Source: Hermatobates lingyangjiaoensis
Lineage: Eukaryota > Arthropoda > Insecta > Hemiptera > Hermatobatidae
Direction: 5' to 3'
Length of the DNA stretch: 64,000 nucleotides
NCBI GenBank assembly: GCA_026182355.1
Contig: JAPFBL010000049.1
Coordinates: forward strand, 2,108,001-2,172,000
Positions 46,040 to 56,270 of this stretch are shown piece after piece (positions within the stretch are counted from its first letter, which is position 1; each line of letters begins with the position of its first letter). Position numbers and translations under genes: made by a program. A model generated the notes under the pieces. It saw only the letters and a list, made by a program, of their open reading frames with translations. It was not told the origin of the DNA and did not search any database.

Positions 46040-46860
46040 ATATTACACTCTTGAACAGAACTTAATATTAGTTGTAAATTATTTTCTCTTTATGAATCAT
46101 AGTATCTTTGGGTAGTATGGAAGTGTGAGGAATGGACTCTTTCCTCAAGAATGAGGAGTTATATTTGTTAACAAATATCCAGTTTTTTCACTAGTCAAGT
46201 TCAATAGTTTTATCTATTGTTTTAAAATTTCAATCTTCCAAGTAGAAAAGTTTTAAATTATACTGAACAGTCGGCATTGGCTTTGATATGAGTATGTGAA
46301 ACTGCCTAATTACTAATACAGTTTTTCTCAATAAATATTCACAGCAACCGTATAACAGAGTACAGCACACAGGTAAAAGATAACACTCTCTCAGAATGAA
46401 TTGATGTATATTATTTCTGACAAATGGAAAGAAAAGTATATATGATTAAATACTAGGAAACCATAAAATTTCCAATATAATATTTCTATAAAAGACCAAA
46501 AATGTAAAACCTAATTCAAAATTCAAATCATTCATTGAAGAAAAATAAATGTTATTATATATGTATTAAAATAAATGTATTTTATCCTGTTTATATGTTT
46601 TTGAAACAATGTTATTTTTCAAGTGAATTTCAAGTAATTTTTGACACGTTCTATATTAATGTAAATATTGAAATTCATACTTCGGTAAGTCCATTATTCC
46701 TACTTGTAATAAAATTGTAACACCTTTGTATATATGTACAAATGATTATGTGTTGTGGGCCAATGTGGAAGGTTTTATATAAAACAAAAACGTTTGGCAT
46801 TTGAAAGTTTGTTTTTAAAACTAAAAGACCGAAAAACCTGATTTTCATTTACTTATATAT
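46040..46860. other. AT-rich sequence, no gene seen
   Basis: Nothing recognised. Confidence 0.6.
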
Positions 46861-46869
46861 ATTACACTT

Positions 46870-47013
46870 AAAATAAACTGCGACACATAGACAAAAACAT
46901 AACAAAGACTCACTTTTCAATATTTCGACCGTAATGGCGGTCGTCCTCAGAAGAAGAAGTGAATTGACGGAGGGGCGACAGTCAACTCATATATATGTAT
47001 ATATATATATATA
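46870..47013 (-). repeat. PLE 3' fragment plus (TA)n
   Basis: On the minus strand: GAGTTGACTGTCGCCCCTCC, the hairpin motif at 46923-46950, GAAATATTG, then GAGTCTTTGTTATG and a T-rich end. Same layout as 29213-29344 and 62490-62600. (TA)n follows at 46981-47013 and joins it to a family B end. Confidence 0.7.
46923..46950 (-). other. Hammerhead-like motif
   Basis: CTGAGGA, one C, stem GACCG/CGGTC with loop CCATTA, then GAAA, minus strand. Flanks CACTTCTT and AAAAGTG can partly pair as helix I. Confidence 0.45.
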
Positions 47014-47105
47014 TAAAGATTTCACATAAACACGTGAAATAACAATCAATGATCAAACCACAATATGAAAATGGGAAAACAAGACTAAGATCTTTCAACC
47101 GTAAC
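47014..47105 (-). repeat. PLE family B 3' end, inverted partner
   Basis: Reverse complement of 47905-47990: AGATTTCACATAAACACGTG, TGATCAAACCACAATATG, AAAACAAGACTAAGATCTTT and CAACCGTAAC. The match stops near 47107. Confidence 0.75.
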
Positions 47106-47439
47106 AAATTTAACCGGTAAATAGAAAATTTAACCTTTATGTTTATTTTGTGAATATGAATTCCTCAAAACCTTAAACGAAGAGCGCTGATAAAAAACAT
47201 TTATTTTCGCTTGAAGTCTCCAATATTTGAAGACTACAGCTATGGATATTGGACATTCATAATCAATAATTTTTACTAATAATAACTGGTCGGCATAAAG
47301 AGATAAATAATATAAAAGAAGAAACACATTTCTTTTATGCCATTTACTTTAAACATATACTGTATTTTAGTGTTTTTGTGTTCTATTTAATTTTTACTTT
47401 ATGTATATACTTTAAAAACAGAAAGAAAAACTTCTCTCG

Positions 47440-47760
47440 TAGTTCCCAAAACTATCGCTGCCTGTGTTATCTCCCCGAACTTTACACCGGACATGATGCC
47501 TGATCATCTATACCCATAGTCTCAAGATTTTGGAGAGATTTAGTTTCTGTCTTTGTAGTGATACTATTGCTGATGCAGTCTATAGTTAATGGGCCTTCCC
47601 TCCTGCAAATATTAGATTCATTCCCTATAAACTATCTTAACCTTACATGGCACCCTGGACTACACTCTCCTTTTGTCACTATGGACATCACAACCCTCTA
47701 CTGTCGCTGATCATGAAGAGGGCTTGGTGTTCCCATGGTAGTTATTTGGACCTCTGGTCA
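47440..47760 (+). pseudogene. PLE reverse transcriptase fragment (frameshifted)
   Basis: At 47630-47702 the plus strand reads NYLNLTWHPGLHSPFVTMDI then TTLY, and after a frameshift DHEEGLVFPW. This is the motif A region of Penelope-like reverse transcriptases, normally HFL--LN...P----FVT-DV-SLYT-IPH-EGL, with the first catalytic aspartate present. Upstream bases up to about 47460 give fragments resembling the preceding helix (PSCKY for the usual PSYIKDT). Several stops and frameshifts exclude function. It lies in the same orientation as the family B 3' end at 47898-47990 and probably belongs to it, with the rest of the protein deleted. Confidence 0.65.
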
Positions 47761-47897
47761 TTTACCTTCCGTTGATTCTACCCTACGCCTAAGCTTCTTT
47801 TATTTGCATTTTTAGTTTTGATTATAATTTTTACCTTCAATCCTGGAAATCAAGTCGAAAACCCAACTGAAAAACTAGATGCAGAAGACTGAAACAC

Positions 47898-47942
47898 AGA
47901 CTCTGACGAAGACCGCTTGTTACGGTTGAAAGATCTTAGTCT
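47898..47942 (+). other. Hammerhead-like RNA motif, family B (best example)
   Basis: AGACT and AGTCT pair as helix I (5 bp); CTGACGA core at 47903-47909; extra A 47910; helix II GACCG/CGGTT with a 7-base loop; GAAA; AGATCT as a loopless helix III; T as the cleavage-site base. All conserved hammerhead residues are in place apart from the extra A. Confidence 0.55.
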
Positions 47943-47990
47943 TGTTTTCCCATTTTCATATTGTGGTTTGATCATTGATATATATATATA
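47898..47990 (+). repeat. PLE family B 3' end, plus (TA)n
   Basis: Near-identical to 33425-33540. The (TA)n at about 47977-47994 joins it to the N-terminal fragment of the next PLE on the opposite strand. Confidence 0.8.
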
Positions 47991-47994
47991 TATT

Positions 47995-48130
47995 TAGTGT
48001 ATAATGGCGGTAAGTCTTCTCTCAAACATGTATTATAAAAGTTAGCAGCAGGCTTCTGCATTGACCACCTTCTTGCTGAGTTTTTCTAGTCTTCTAACTA
48101 GTTTGCGTTGAGTCAAGGTATTTTCCTGAG
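47995..48130 (-). pseudogene. PLE N-terminal fragment ending in (TA)n
   Basis: The minus strand reads LTQRKLVRRLEKLSKKVVNA then EA, and after a frameshift NTCLREDLPPLYTK followed by TA-repeat codons. It is homologous to 33117-33228 and 6288-6541 in the basic helix and to 4255-4312 in the NxTCL-E-L-P--T part, linking those two patterns into a single N-terminal region. Confidence 0.55.
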
Positions 48131-48199
48131 GAGTTCAGGTAAAAACATGAAGATGTAGAAGAACTAAACTCTATATAAAACTCTTTAATATCTGTAATA

Positions 48200-48449
48200 C
48201 AACTCCATTAAACGAAACTAAGGTTAAAAAGTTAATTATTTAAAATTAAAAGCACGAGCTTTTGTCTTACATTAAATAAAAAGAAACAAATAATACTTTT
48301 CTAACATTGTTCAAATAAAAAAGTACAAGAGCGTCTATAAGCGGGCAGGACACTGACCAGCAGCCTGCGACTACCTTCAACCTCCTTAACTAGCTTAAAA
48401 CTATTTTAAAAATTTTAAACTGGAAATTGCATATAATTTGCTATTTTTT
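48200..48449 (-). other. Probable 3' untranslated region of the PLE
   Basis: AT-rich sequence between the endonuclease end and the N-terminal fragment of the adjoining copy. No motif of the hammerhead type was found here. Confidence 0.35.
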
Positions 48450-48690
48450 TATTTTTATACAGGGGTTATTGTCTTTAATATATAATGCTTCGAGGATCTG
48501 TGATCTATTACTGTTTCTGATGCTTGGTAATTTGGTCGTCCCCTCAGTCAAACTCTCTCTTGGTAGCTTAATGTTACGCACTTCTTCTGCATGCCTCTAG
48601 GTGCTCCTCCTGCAAGATGAAGAGTCAACCGTCGTGATAGCTTGTTATAGTCAGGCCTACATACTCTGAAGGTAGGGTTGCACAGTCCGT
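48450..48690 (-). pseudogene. PLE GIY-YIG endonuclease remnant
   Basis: On the minus strand, in shifting frames: LSRRLTLHLAGGAPRG, TKLPSIRNSNRSQILEALYI and KDNNPCIKIK. These match the helix SRRLTMHL--GAPK and the block LRILEALYI--K-P-IN that end Penelope-like endonucleases. The catalytic Y-IG region is damaged. It follows the reverse transcriptase frame at 48690-49262. Confidence 0.7.
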
Positions 48691-49720
48691 TATAGTACAT
48701 TTATATTCGTATATAACGTGCTACGCTGCAGCTCAGTGGTTTCTTGTTTTGGTATATTGTATATCAGCAGGTTTTTAGTAGTTTGACTTCTGTAAAAAAT
48801 AGTTACTTTTAAGTGATCTTCCGAGTTTACAGTTTGGACATTGTTATGTATTAATTTTTGAACGGCCTTCTCGTCTTGTTTATACTGGGAGTTCGTGCAT
48901 TCACCCGTTGACTGGGTTGGCGGGTCAGCTGTGTACCACTTATCCAGGCATGTCATAACTGTTCTTGTAACCTCCTGGTTAGAGAATCCATTGTTGACAA
49001 GCACTTGAGCAGATACATCAAGCACTTGGTGGAGAATGTTCACGTTGCTACAGTGCGTGAATGCTCTTCTGATGCAGGCATTAATAGTCGACTTCTTATA
49101 CCTGGTCCGGCATTCACTAATCTCATTAAGACATAGACCTATGCTAGAAGGTTTTTGATATACCTTGGTCGTGAAGTGCTGGTTTGTTTGGTGTACTAAA
49201 ACACCCAGGAAAGATAACTGTCCGCTTGTGCTATTTTCTATAGTAAAACTTCGAAGAGTCAACTTATATATAGAATATAACTTATATTTCTGTTAGAGGT
49301 ATGAACGGAGCTCTATTAATTCATCAGGACTGTCTGCTAAGATGAAGATGTAATTTATGTGTCTTGCATAGATAACTGGTTTTTTTATTCCTAAAAACTT
49401 CCTGTTCTATTTGTCATATGTAAAAGTTTGCAAAAAGAACACCGAGGGAGTACCCCATTGTTACTCCGCCGATCTATTTGTACATCTTCCCTTTAGGAAA
49501 GGTAAAATGTGATTTCTTAGTTCACAGCTTCAATAACAACTTTAAGTCCTCTTTGGGGGTGTCTATTTTTGGCTGGTTATTGTCGGGGTAGAATTCTTCC
49601 AAAATCTATTGTATAGTTCCGTCTACTCGGACGTTTGTGAAGAGTAACTCGAACTCTAGAAAAGCAAGCGTGCCTTCTGCACTAGACGATTTTAAAAGGG
49701 CTAAAAAATCCATCGCATTA
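48690..49720 (-). pseudogene. PLE reverse transcriptase and linker, longest remnant
   Basis: Read on the minus strand from about 49720: LAFLEFELLFTNVRVDGTIQ (motif A region), KSHFTFPKGKMYK, GGVTMGYSLGVLFANFY (the box usually GVAMGSPLGP--AN-YM), then a damaged Y-RY-DD box near 49360 with ILADSPDELIELR. The 190-codon open frame 49262-48690 follows with SFLGVLVHQTNQHFTTKVYQ and KPSS, the thumb motif FLDVLV...F-T-VYRKPT of Penelope-like proteins, and ends VTIFYRSQTTKNLL, the start of the linker to the endonuclease. The second catalytic Asp pair is mutated (HINYIF for RYIDDIF) and stops occur upstream, so it is inactive. Confidence 0.8.
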
Positions 49721-50043
49721 TTTCTCTTTATTATCTTATTAGTGTATGAATAGAAGTTTACAATTAATTAGAAATTTAGAGCTATATAAAATATTTAATG
49801 AAAATAAATATAATTTTTTTCCTTTATAAATGGTTAACAAGTGGCCGGTTAAACTAAGTCGATTGATTTAGAAATGTCCTTGAAGTTCCGATATGATGGA
49901 TATCAGAAATCCTATTCTGAAATGCATTCTGAACGTTAATTATAGTATGTACTATGTTTTTATTATTAATTGATTATAATAAAATCATTAATTTAAATGA
50001 ATTATTTATTTATATAAATAAATGAGGTATTTATGCTGGGCTT

Positions 50044-50571
50044 ATCGACAAATATCAGTTAAAGAAGAATGTAATTACTTCATTTCAAAACCATTGTTCC
50101 CTTCTTTATCGTCAAATATTAATTATCTAGTTTTACTACCTTTTATCTATATGGAAATTTAGGACAAAAATTATGTTTCTTTTAATTTAATATTAATATA
50201 TAACTTTAGATTTCCAATTAATTTTATATTTCCATTTATATAAGTAAATAATTTAATTAATTAATAACAAAATATCACTTTTTGAAACCAATGTTCTCCA
50301 ATATCTTCTCTTCAGGTTTTTTCTGGTAAACCACGAACTTTACACATTGCCATGAATACTGTCTGTGTTTTATCTTGTAATTATTTAACAGGTTATTTCT
50401 TTTGATAACAAATATTATTAAGGATATTTTAATACAATAATGCAATGTTTAAATTTCCATATAGATAAAAGGTAGAAAAACTAGATATTTAATATTTGAT
50501 GATAAAAGATGAGAACAATGGTTTTGAAATGAAGTAATTACATTCTTCTTTAACTGATATTTTTCGATAGT
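50044..50571. repeat. Inverted duplication, arms ~120 bp, spacer ~285 bp
   Basis: The left arm (50044-50162) begins ATCGACAAATATCAGTTAAA and ends TATCTATATGGAAATTTA; the right arm (50449-50571) is its reverse complement with few differences. The spacer is AT-rich with no genes. Not recognised as a known element; no hammerhead-like motif inside. Confidence 0.85.
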
Positions 50572-50810
50572 CCAGGATAAATATCTTACCAGAGGGTTGG
50601 GTTTTATTCCTGGTTGCGTGTCTGTTCCTCCTTTATCATAGCAAATGACAAATCTAATGACCAATGACAGCAATGCTTTCTTAGATCATTATTTTTTGTT
50701 ATATAACTTTCATTTATCCTTTACATGAAATTTTAAGATCGAACATATTGGGTTCGGGTGAAAATTATTCGAGTTTTTATTGAAAATATATGTTTTGAGT
50801 TCTCATAAAG

Positions 50811-50930
50811 TAGGCTAGGTTGTAGTGGTAATTTTACAAGGTAGAATATACATATGCCGAACATTGGACCTTTGTAACGTATGAAGATTGATTCTACATT
50901 GGGAGTCCTAAATGTTTCCTAGAGTAGAAA
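50811..50930 (-). repeat. SINE1 3' fragment, copy 3
   Basis: On the minus strand: AGGACTCCCAATGTAGAATC, CAATGTTCGGCATATGT and a CCACTACAACCTAGCCTAC tail, matching the last third of SINE1 including a degenerate AACCT tail. The head is missing. Confidence 0.7.
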
Positions 50931-51105
50931 TACATTGATAACTAGCTATGACCTATTCTGAATACCCACAAATAACTGATTTATAGGATTCTTCCTAAAC
51001 TTTAAATAACTCATGAAGTTTCAAACATTGATATAGAAGTATCGCATTAATTTATATTTAAACTAATGAAAAAACAAATTTTATATGAACAATAGAAGTA
51101 ATTTG

Positions 51106-52510
51106 TTATATGAACATATAGTAAAGTTTTAGCAAAGCTATCGTTTTGACCAAGTCTACTCGGTCAGGCTGTATTGGTTCCTCAAGCCAGAGAAGCAAGT
51201 GTGCATAGAGTAGACCACGCATCTGCCACTCAACCGTGTCCATGAAACAACGAAGAGACCCGAAATTTGTCCTTTGTTGAATAGTGTCATTAAGCATTTA
51301 ATTTTTAAATTAAATACCCGTAAGACAATATAGTGGCAATCTTTTGATGTTTGACCATGCTTCAACTTGCTTTTAATGTCAGCCCAGTTTGGATTCCTTG
51401 TTATTGTGACAAACAAATGAGGACGTCTGTACTTTTGCATACAACAAAACGCATCTTCATTCCTCGCTTGCATATACCTGGGGTCACCCTTTAAGCTGGA
51501 AGGCAAAATAACTGCACTTCCTAAATCTTCAACATTTGCATCTTGCGGTAATGCATTCTGTAAATGAATGTAATTTTCTGCCTGTAATATTTTTGGTGCG
51601 TCCTAAAGTAGAGCAATCACTCATTCTCAACTTAAGCGTACATATCTACCAAAAACTTGTTGATTAGTTGCCCAAACTTATGAATCTGGTTGTAGTGCGC
51701 ATGCCTAATCATCAGTCTATCGGCATAAAACTCACATGAGGAAGTCCTATTGGTTTTTAGAAGACCTGAGTTAGCATTAATGTAAAAAACATTAAAGTTA
51801 TAATCATCCTCCCCGCGACAATAAAAAGATATTGAAGGGCGTCTTATGTCTCACAGATTCGTCTTAATCCATCTGATCTAGTTTTCAAGACAATATCCCG
51901 CCTGCCACTGGGCTCTGCTATCATAACAAAGGTTATCTCATTTACTGTGGGCTCATTGAATCGACCTGGATGTTGTTCATTAGGGACCCGGCCGGCCTTT
52001 CTTAGAACTTTGTGTCCCTCCGTGTCTTCACCTATTGATTCAATTGCGCTTTTGAAACTGTGCACATAATTATTATGATTTCGTAGCAAGGTCTGTATTT
52101 GTTCAATTAAAATGGCGTCAGGACTATTAGAGCACTGACGTATGTGTTTTATAAAGTTCCGTGATTTCGGAATAACATTATTAATCAGGGAATGAAGAGG
52201 CTAAGGAGGCTGATTGATTTGTGGCAGGACAACCTTGTCAGATGAACAGCATATACTCCCTTCCATATGAAGGCTGAGCAGAAGCGACATATAGTGTCCA
52301 TGGATCCAGTATTAGAACCCTTACTATAGTCAGTTAGATGGTCATAGCAGAACCCACTGTCTTTCTTTCCCCGCCACTGCTTTTTAGTCCTATTTACATG
52401 ACGCTCCCTTTCAACAGCTTGTCTTGCTACAGTTCCGAAGCTGACTCTAGATCTCTGACAATATGATGCCTTTCAGTATCAGCTGCAAGTCGTAAGACTC
52501 GATCAACTTC
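51106..52510 (-). pseudogene. Helitron Rep (N-terminal/HUH region) remnant
   Basis: On the minus strand from about 52510: LAADTERHH, then (52089-51844) MLRNHNNYVHSFKSAIESI, GRFNEPTVNEITFVMI and GRRDIVLKTRSDGLRRICE, then SFYCRGEDDYNFNVF, and (51506-51156) MPSSLKGDPRYMQARNEDAF, RRPHLFVTITRNPNWADIKS and a frameshifted end YAHLLLWLEEP (family: PHAH-L-WL). This order matches the N-terminal replication-initiator part of animal Helitron proteins, which start rolling-circle transfer. The PHAHILIWL region contains the metal-binding histidines; here it is YAHLLLWL, in another frame. The helicase is absent. The protein is broken by several frameshifts and stops. Confidence 0.85.
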
Positions 52511-52514
52511 TGAT

Positions 52515-52912
52515 CCATAACTTCGCTTCTATGTTGAATGTTCAATTCACTCAAAACTTTGATTTTATGTTAGACGTGCACAAATCTAGTGTCAATGTTT
52601 CAGCTCGCTATGTCTCATGGTAGCTGAGTTTACTAGTGACAAAAGTTTGTGCTTTAAAGGTCCATAACTTCACTTCTACGTTGAACTTCCAATCCATTCA
52701 GAGCTTATATTTTAAGTTAGACATACATAAATCCGCTGTCAAAGCTTCGGTTTGCTATGCTCTATGCTGGCTGAGTTTAACTGTGATAAAAGTTTGCGGA
52801 CAAACCGATAGACAGAAATTCTTCTACATGGATTCGGTTTCTCTAATATATAAAACATTATGAAAACTTGAAATGGGTCAGTTCTAAGCAATGCACAGGC
52901 AGAACATTTCTT
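52515..52912 (+). repeat. Tandem ~145-bp repeat with end related to 36947-37365
   Basis: Two tandem units (about 52515-52655 and 52660-52800) begin GATCCATAACTTCGCTTCTA and GTCCATAACTTCACTTCTAC and share TTGAA-TTC-AATCCA, TTAGAC-T-CA-AAATC and GGCTGAGTTTA-TGTGA-AAAAGTTTG. The right-hand unit plus 52800-52912 aligns with 37125-37365 (GTTTCTCTAAT, ACTTGAAATG-GTCAGTTCTAAG). The family's left inverted terminus is missing here. Confidence 0.7.
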
Positions 52913-54999
52913 TTATTTAAATAGACTTCCTATTTTAATTTGTTATATCATTAATCATTTAATTTCATTCATAATGGTATCATTTCTTTTTATCTGAGCT
53001 ATTGACATATTGTTTTTAAAGAAGGTATTGATACCATTATATGGGATTTCTGGCTTTATTACTCCGTATCACCCTCACAAGTGCTACAAAATCATTATTT
53101 AATTTCCATGGAAGAATCACTACCAATAATGTTTAGTTTACTATAAGTAAATACAAAATTTACTGAAATCGTAAAGAATGTATTCATTCTTTTTTTACAA
53201 AACAAAATTTGATGTTTAGATTTTGACAGGCCTTTATCCAAGTCTTTTTCTGATGTTTTTCAATGTCTGTGTGTATGTGGTGTGTGAGTGTGTGTGTGTG
53301 TGTACGTGGGTAGGTGTGTATCGCTAAGATTGCGGGCATGCTATAGGTAAAGTAGTGTAAAGTACTTTACACTAAAGTAGATGTAAAGTAGCCATGTAAA
53401 GTAGATGTACCCACACCCTATTGTTTAAAGGCAATATTGAGTGATGATAAAGGAACTGTTTTTCTCAAAATATGATTTCAGATAACATTTTTTTCCAGTG
53501 TGTGTTCTACATTGTTTTTAGATAATATTGAAGCATGACAAAACGGCTACTACTTTTAAACCACTTATGAGGTAATTCAATAAGCTTAAAATTTGGTGAT
53601 AGGTACTTTCTTGCTACCCATATTTCTTAAGTAGTGGAAGATTAATAATACATAAAAAATGTGCAAATGTTAGTTTCCCTTCGCAGAAAAATTTTTGGAT
53701 TTCCTCATAAAGACAGAAAGTAGGATGTAAAGGCCTTTTTATTGAAAATACTAAACTATAATTCTGAGATGTACTCATATACTTTGTAATCAGTATAGAT
53801 AAATTAGTAAACTGGAAAATCTATGTAATAGATCCATTAACATTAGAGACATAATAGACTGGCATACCTCGTATAAAGCTGTTGGAGTCTTCCAGACATT
53901 TTCATGCGTTACCCAACTTCGAAAAGAGCTGGCTAATTGTGTAAGGCATTCAGTTTGATAATAATTATAATAATAAACATGTAAGGTTTCTGTGGTAGGT
54001 AGGCTAAAAGGGCCCACTTGGCTGGCCTGTTTGCCAGATCTTCGATCTCCTACCTTACTACTACTACTACTACTACTACTACTAACATGTAGGGGTTTTT
54101 TAGTGTATTATTACTGATAAGATGGATGTGAGAATAAATATAACAAATGGAAACCTTCAATTGATAATGTATAAGTTTAATAGTATTTCGCCAAACAGTT
54201 TGATAATACGTTTACATGATAGATACAATAAAGTACTACCAAAATGTGCAAAATTGGTTGTCATTTGAGCTAGATATTATGTTTACTTATAATAAATTTG
54301 TGGTCAGACCTCTTAAAATTTTTTTTTCTTTACTAGAAAACTTGTGACTACTTAATTACTTATTTTCTGAAATTGAATAATTTGTTCTCATGACTTAGAT
54401 TCTTAATCCGTTGTTAATATTAAAAAATAGATGTATTATTTAACAAAACAGGAATAATGTTGTCAAATAATAGGCACAGAAGGAAAAGAATACTGGGATG
54501 GAGTGTAAAAGGAGGCTGAGCCGGGCGGGAGGCGAGCGCTATCGGTCTGCTAACAAAAGGCCACCCGCTGGCAGGGTGCAGATATTCAGTCCTCCCAGCC
54601 TCTTCACAAAACCAAGTGTAGTCCCTATTCACTAAAACATTTAATTTGATAGCTTGTAATTTTGATGTTTATCACTGCTAAGCTTTATGCATTGATTTAA
54701 AGAATTAAATTAAATCTTTCAAGTCCACGGCTCCTTTTCATCCAGGTCTGAGAGAGGTGTGTCTTCGTTAGAAATGAATTATTTTTTTGTGCGAGTTGAT
54801 AAAAAAGAATCACTGAGCTGCTGACAGTATTGATAACTTAAATTCCCTATAAATTATGTATGTGTAATATCTTCATTTTGGGAAATCGATAGTGTTGTAC
54901 TCTATGTGAAGTACAACGGCCAATGAGAATTTTGGAGGCCATTACCGTAGTTCAAAATTAAAATGTGCACAATTAGCGTATAAGCTAAAAAACGTTTAT
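52913..54999. other. No gene recognised; several simple repeats
   Basis: Contains a GT-rich array at about 53268-53305, a 22-bp perfect palindrome at 53353-53374 (TAGTGTAAAGT/ACTTTACACTA) followed by GTAAAGTAG repeats, a (CTA)n run at about 54057-54084, and a GC-richer patch at 54480-54615 with no recognised motif. Confidence 0.6.
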
Positions 55000-55450
55000 A
55001 TGACTCTAGACTACAAACATCTAAACTTTGCAAGTGAAAAAAAACAAGAGGACAGGATCCAACTTGTTAATTTTTACAAGAGCAAAACCACTACGCAACT
55101 GATTATAAGGAACCAGCATGAGAAGAAACAGCTATTGAAACAAACGAACCTAGTATATGAGTTTCAATTTTCACTGGGAAACTGTGAGTTCCTAAATTAC
55201 TCATATATAGTATCAACGATTACAACCCTGTCGTATGAGGCTCACAATGCATCTGTTTTCAGGAGACCCTAATATATAAACGATACACAAAACAAAAATT
55301 TCAAGGAAAACCATAGTTACCAACACTAAAATAATAGCAACGGAAAAGGACGGAAAAAGACTCAGGGTACTAGAGCCACTGTACATACTGGGAAAAGCTG
55401 CAAGTATGAACGAGCAAAAATAACTTCAACAAGCAGTTGCGCTTGTTTGG
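55000..55450 (+). pseudogene. PLE linker and GIY-YIG endonuclease, broken
   Basis: A 90-codon open frame (55000-55272) reads DRIQLVNFYKSKTTTQLIIR, LLKQTNLVYEFQFSLGNCEF and LNYSYIVSTITTLS. This is the linker (YKS-KT--LI--N), the Q-TN-VYEF-C zinc/GIY strand and the YSYIG-T-TTLSRR core of a Penelope-like endonuclease; the G after YSYI is V, which should kill it. Beyond the frame, KGRKKTQGTRATVHTG corresponds in another frame to RLRVLEPLYILGKAASMNE, the conserved ILEALYI block. Homologous to 48450-48690 and 3655-3975. Confidence 0.8.
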
Positions 55451-55619
55451 AATCCTAAGGCAAGTGAAAAGGTTGATGCCAACACTGACAACTCCAAACC
55501 TGGCCGTGTAACCTGTTTGTCGTTTTCATAGACTGTTAATTTATTGTTTATTATTGTAATGTGATTTTAGGTATTTAGATTAATTTTGTTATGTGTTGCT
55601 TTAATTGTTTCTTTTTTTC

Positions 55620-55647
55620 CTGAAGATGGTGGATGTAACACCGAAAC
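55620..55647 (+). other. Hammerhead-like motif after PLE endonuclease
   Basis: CTGAAGA, one T, stem GGTG/CACC with a 7-base loop, GAAAC, followed by CATGCTCAATAGGAA. TTCC before and GGAA after can pair as helix I. It sits in the expected 3' position of the copy at 55000-55450, the clearest link of motif to coding element. Confidence 0.5.
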
Positions 55648-55761
55648 ATGCTCAATAGGAATTCAAAGAAATATGGTGATTTAATTTTTAAGTTAAACCC
55701 TGAAATGAAGAAAAGATTTCATTTCTAAAGAGCTCTTCCATAAGGTTCATAAAACGAAAAT

Positions 55762-56022
55762 ATGCAGAGAAACCTTAGTCAGCAACACAAAATAATTGTC
55801 AGCGAGAACGACCATAAAAGGCTAAGAATACTAGAAGCGCTTTACATCCCAGAGAAATGTCCAAGCATTAATGAACACAGAGACATTTTTAGTAACCAGC
55901 TGCGCTTGTTCAGAAATCTTATACAAGCCAAAAACAAAGGCAGAGAACAAATTGAAGGAAGAATTAGTACACAACCATACCAAGACACGCCAGATGAAGA
56001 AACATATAGGGCCATTTCATGA
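55762..56022 (+). pseudogene. Second PLE endonuclease C-terminus in tandem
   Basis: An 86-codon frame reads HKRLRILEALYIPEKCPSIN, then EHRDIFSNQLRLFRNLIQAK. RILEALYI---CPSIN is the terminal block of the Penelope-like endonuclease. It follows the 3' end of the copy at 55000-55680 in the same direction and aligns with that copy's 55340-55450, so the locus is a head-to-tail tandem of 3' ends. A stop follows at the normal place; upstream domains are absent. Confidence 0.8.
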
Positions 56023-56270
56023 ACAATAACACAACCTGACGTAACCTGACTAAATAATGTGATTCCCCAAACCAGACGTCGCAACCTGTTGTTGTCAAGT
56101 GTAATGTTTACTCCAATTCTTTTAGGTTATCCTTGTTATTTATTGTGTAATAGTGTAATAGTTGCTAAACTAATTTTAGGCTAGTTAGATGCCTATCACA
56201 CTGTTTTCAGTAGTGCTATTAATTCTGAAAGTCATCAAGATTGTTGATAAAAAAAATTTTTAAAAAATTA
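56023..56270 (+). other. 3' region of the second tandem PLE
   Basis: AT-rich, similar in layout to 55500-55620 (both contain TTATTGT and TAATTTTAGG/TGATTTTAGG stretches). No GAAAC motif was found at its end, so this copy is truncated or diverged. Confidence 0.4.
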
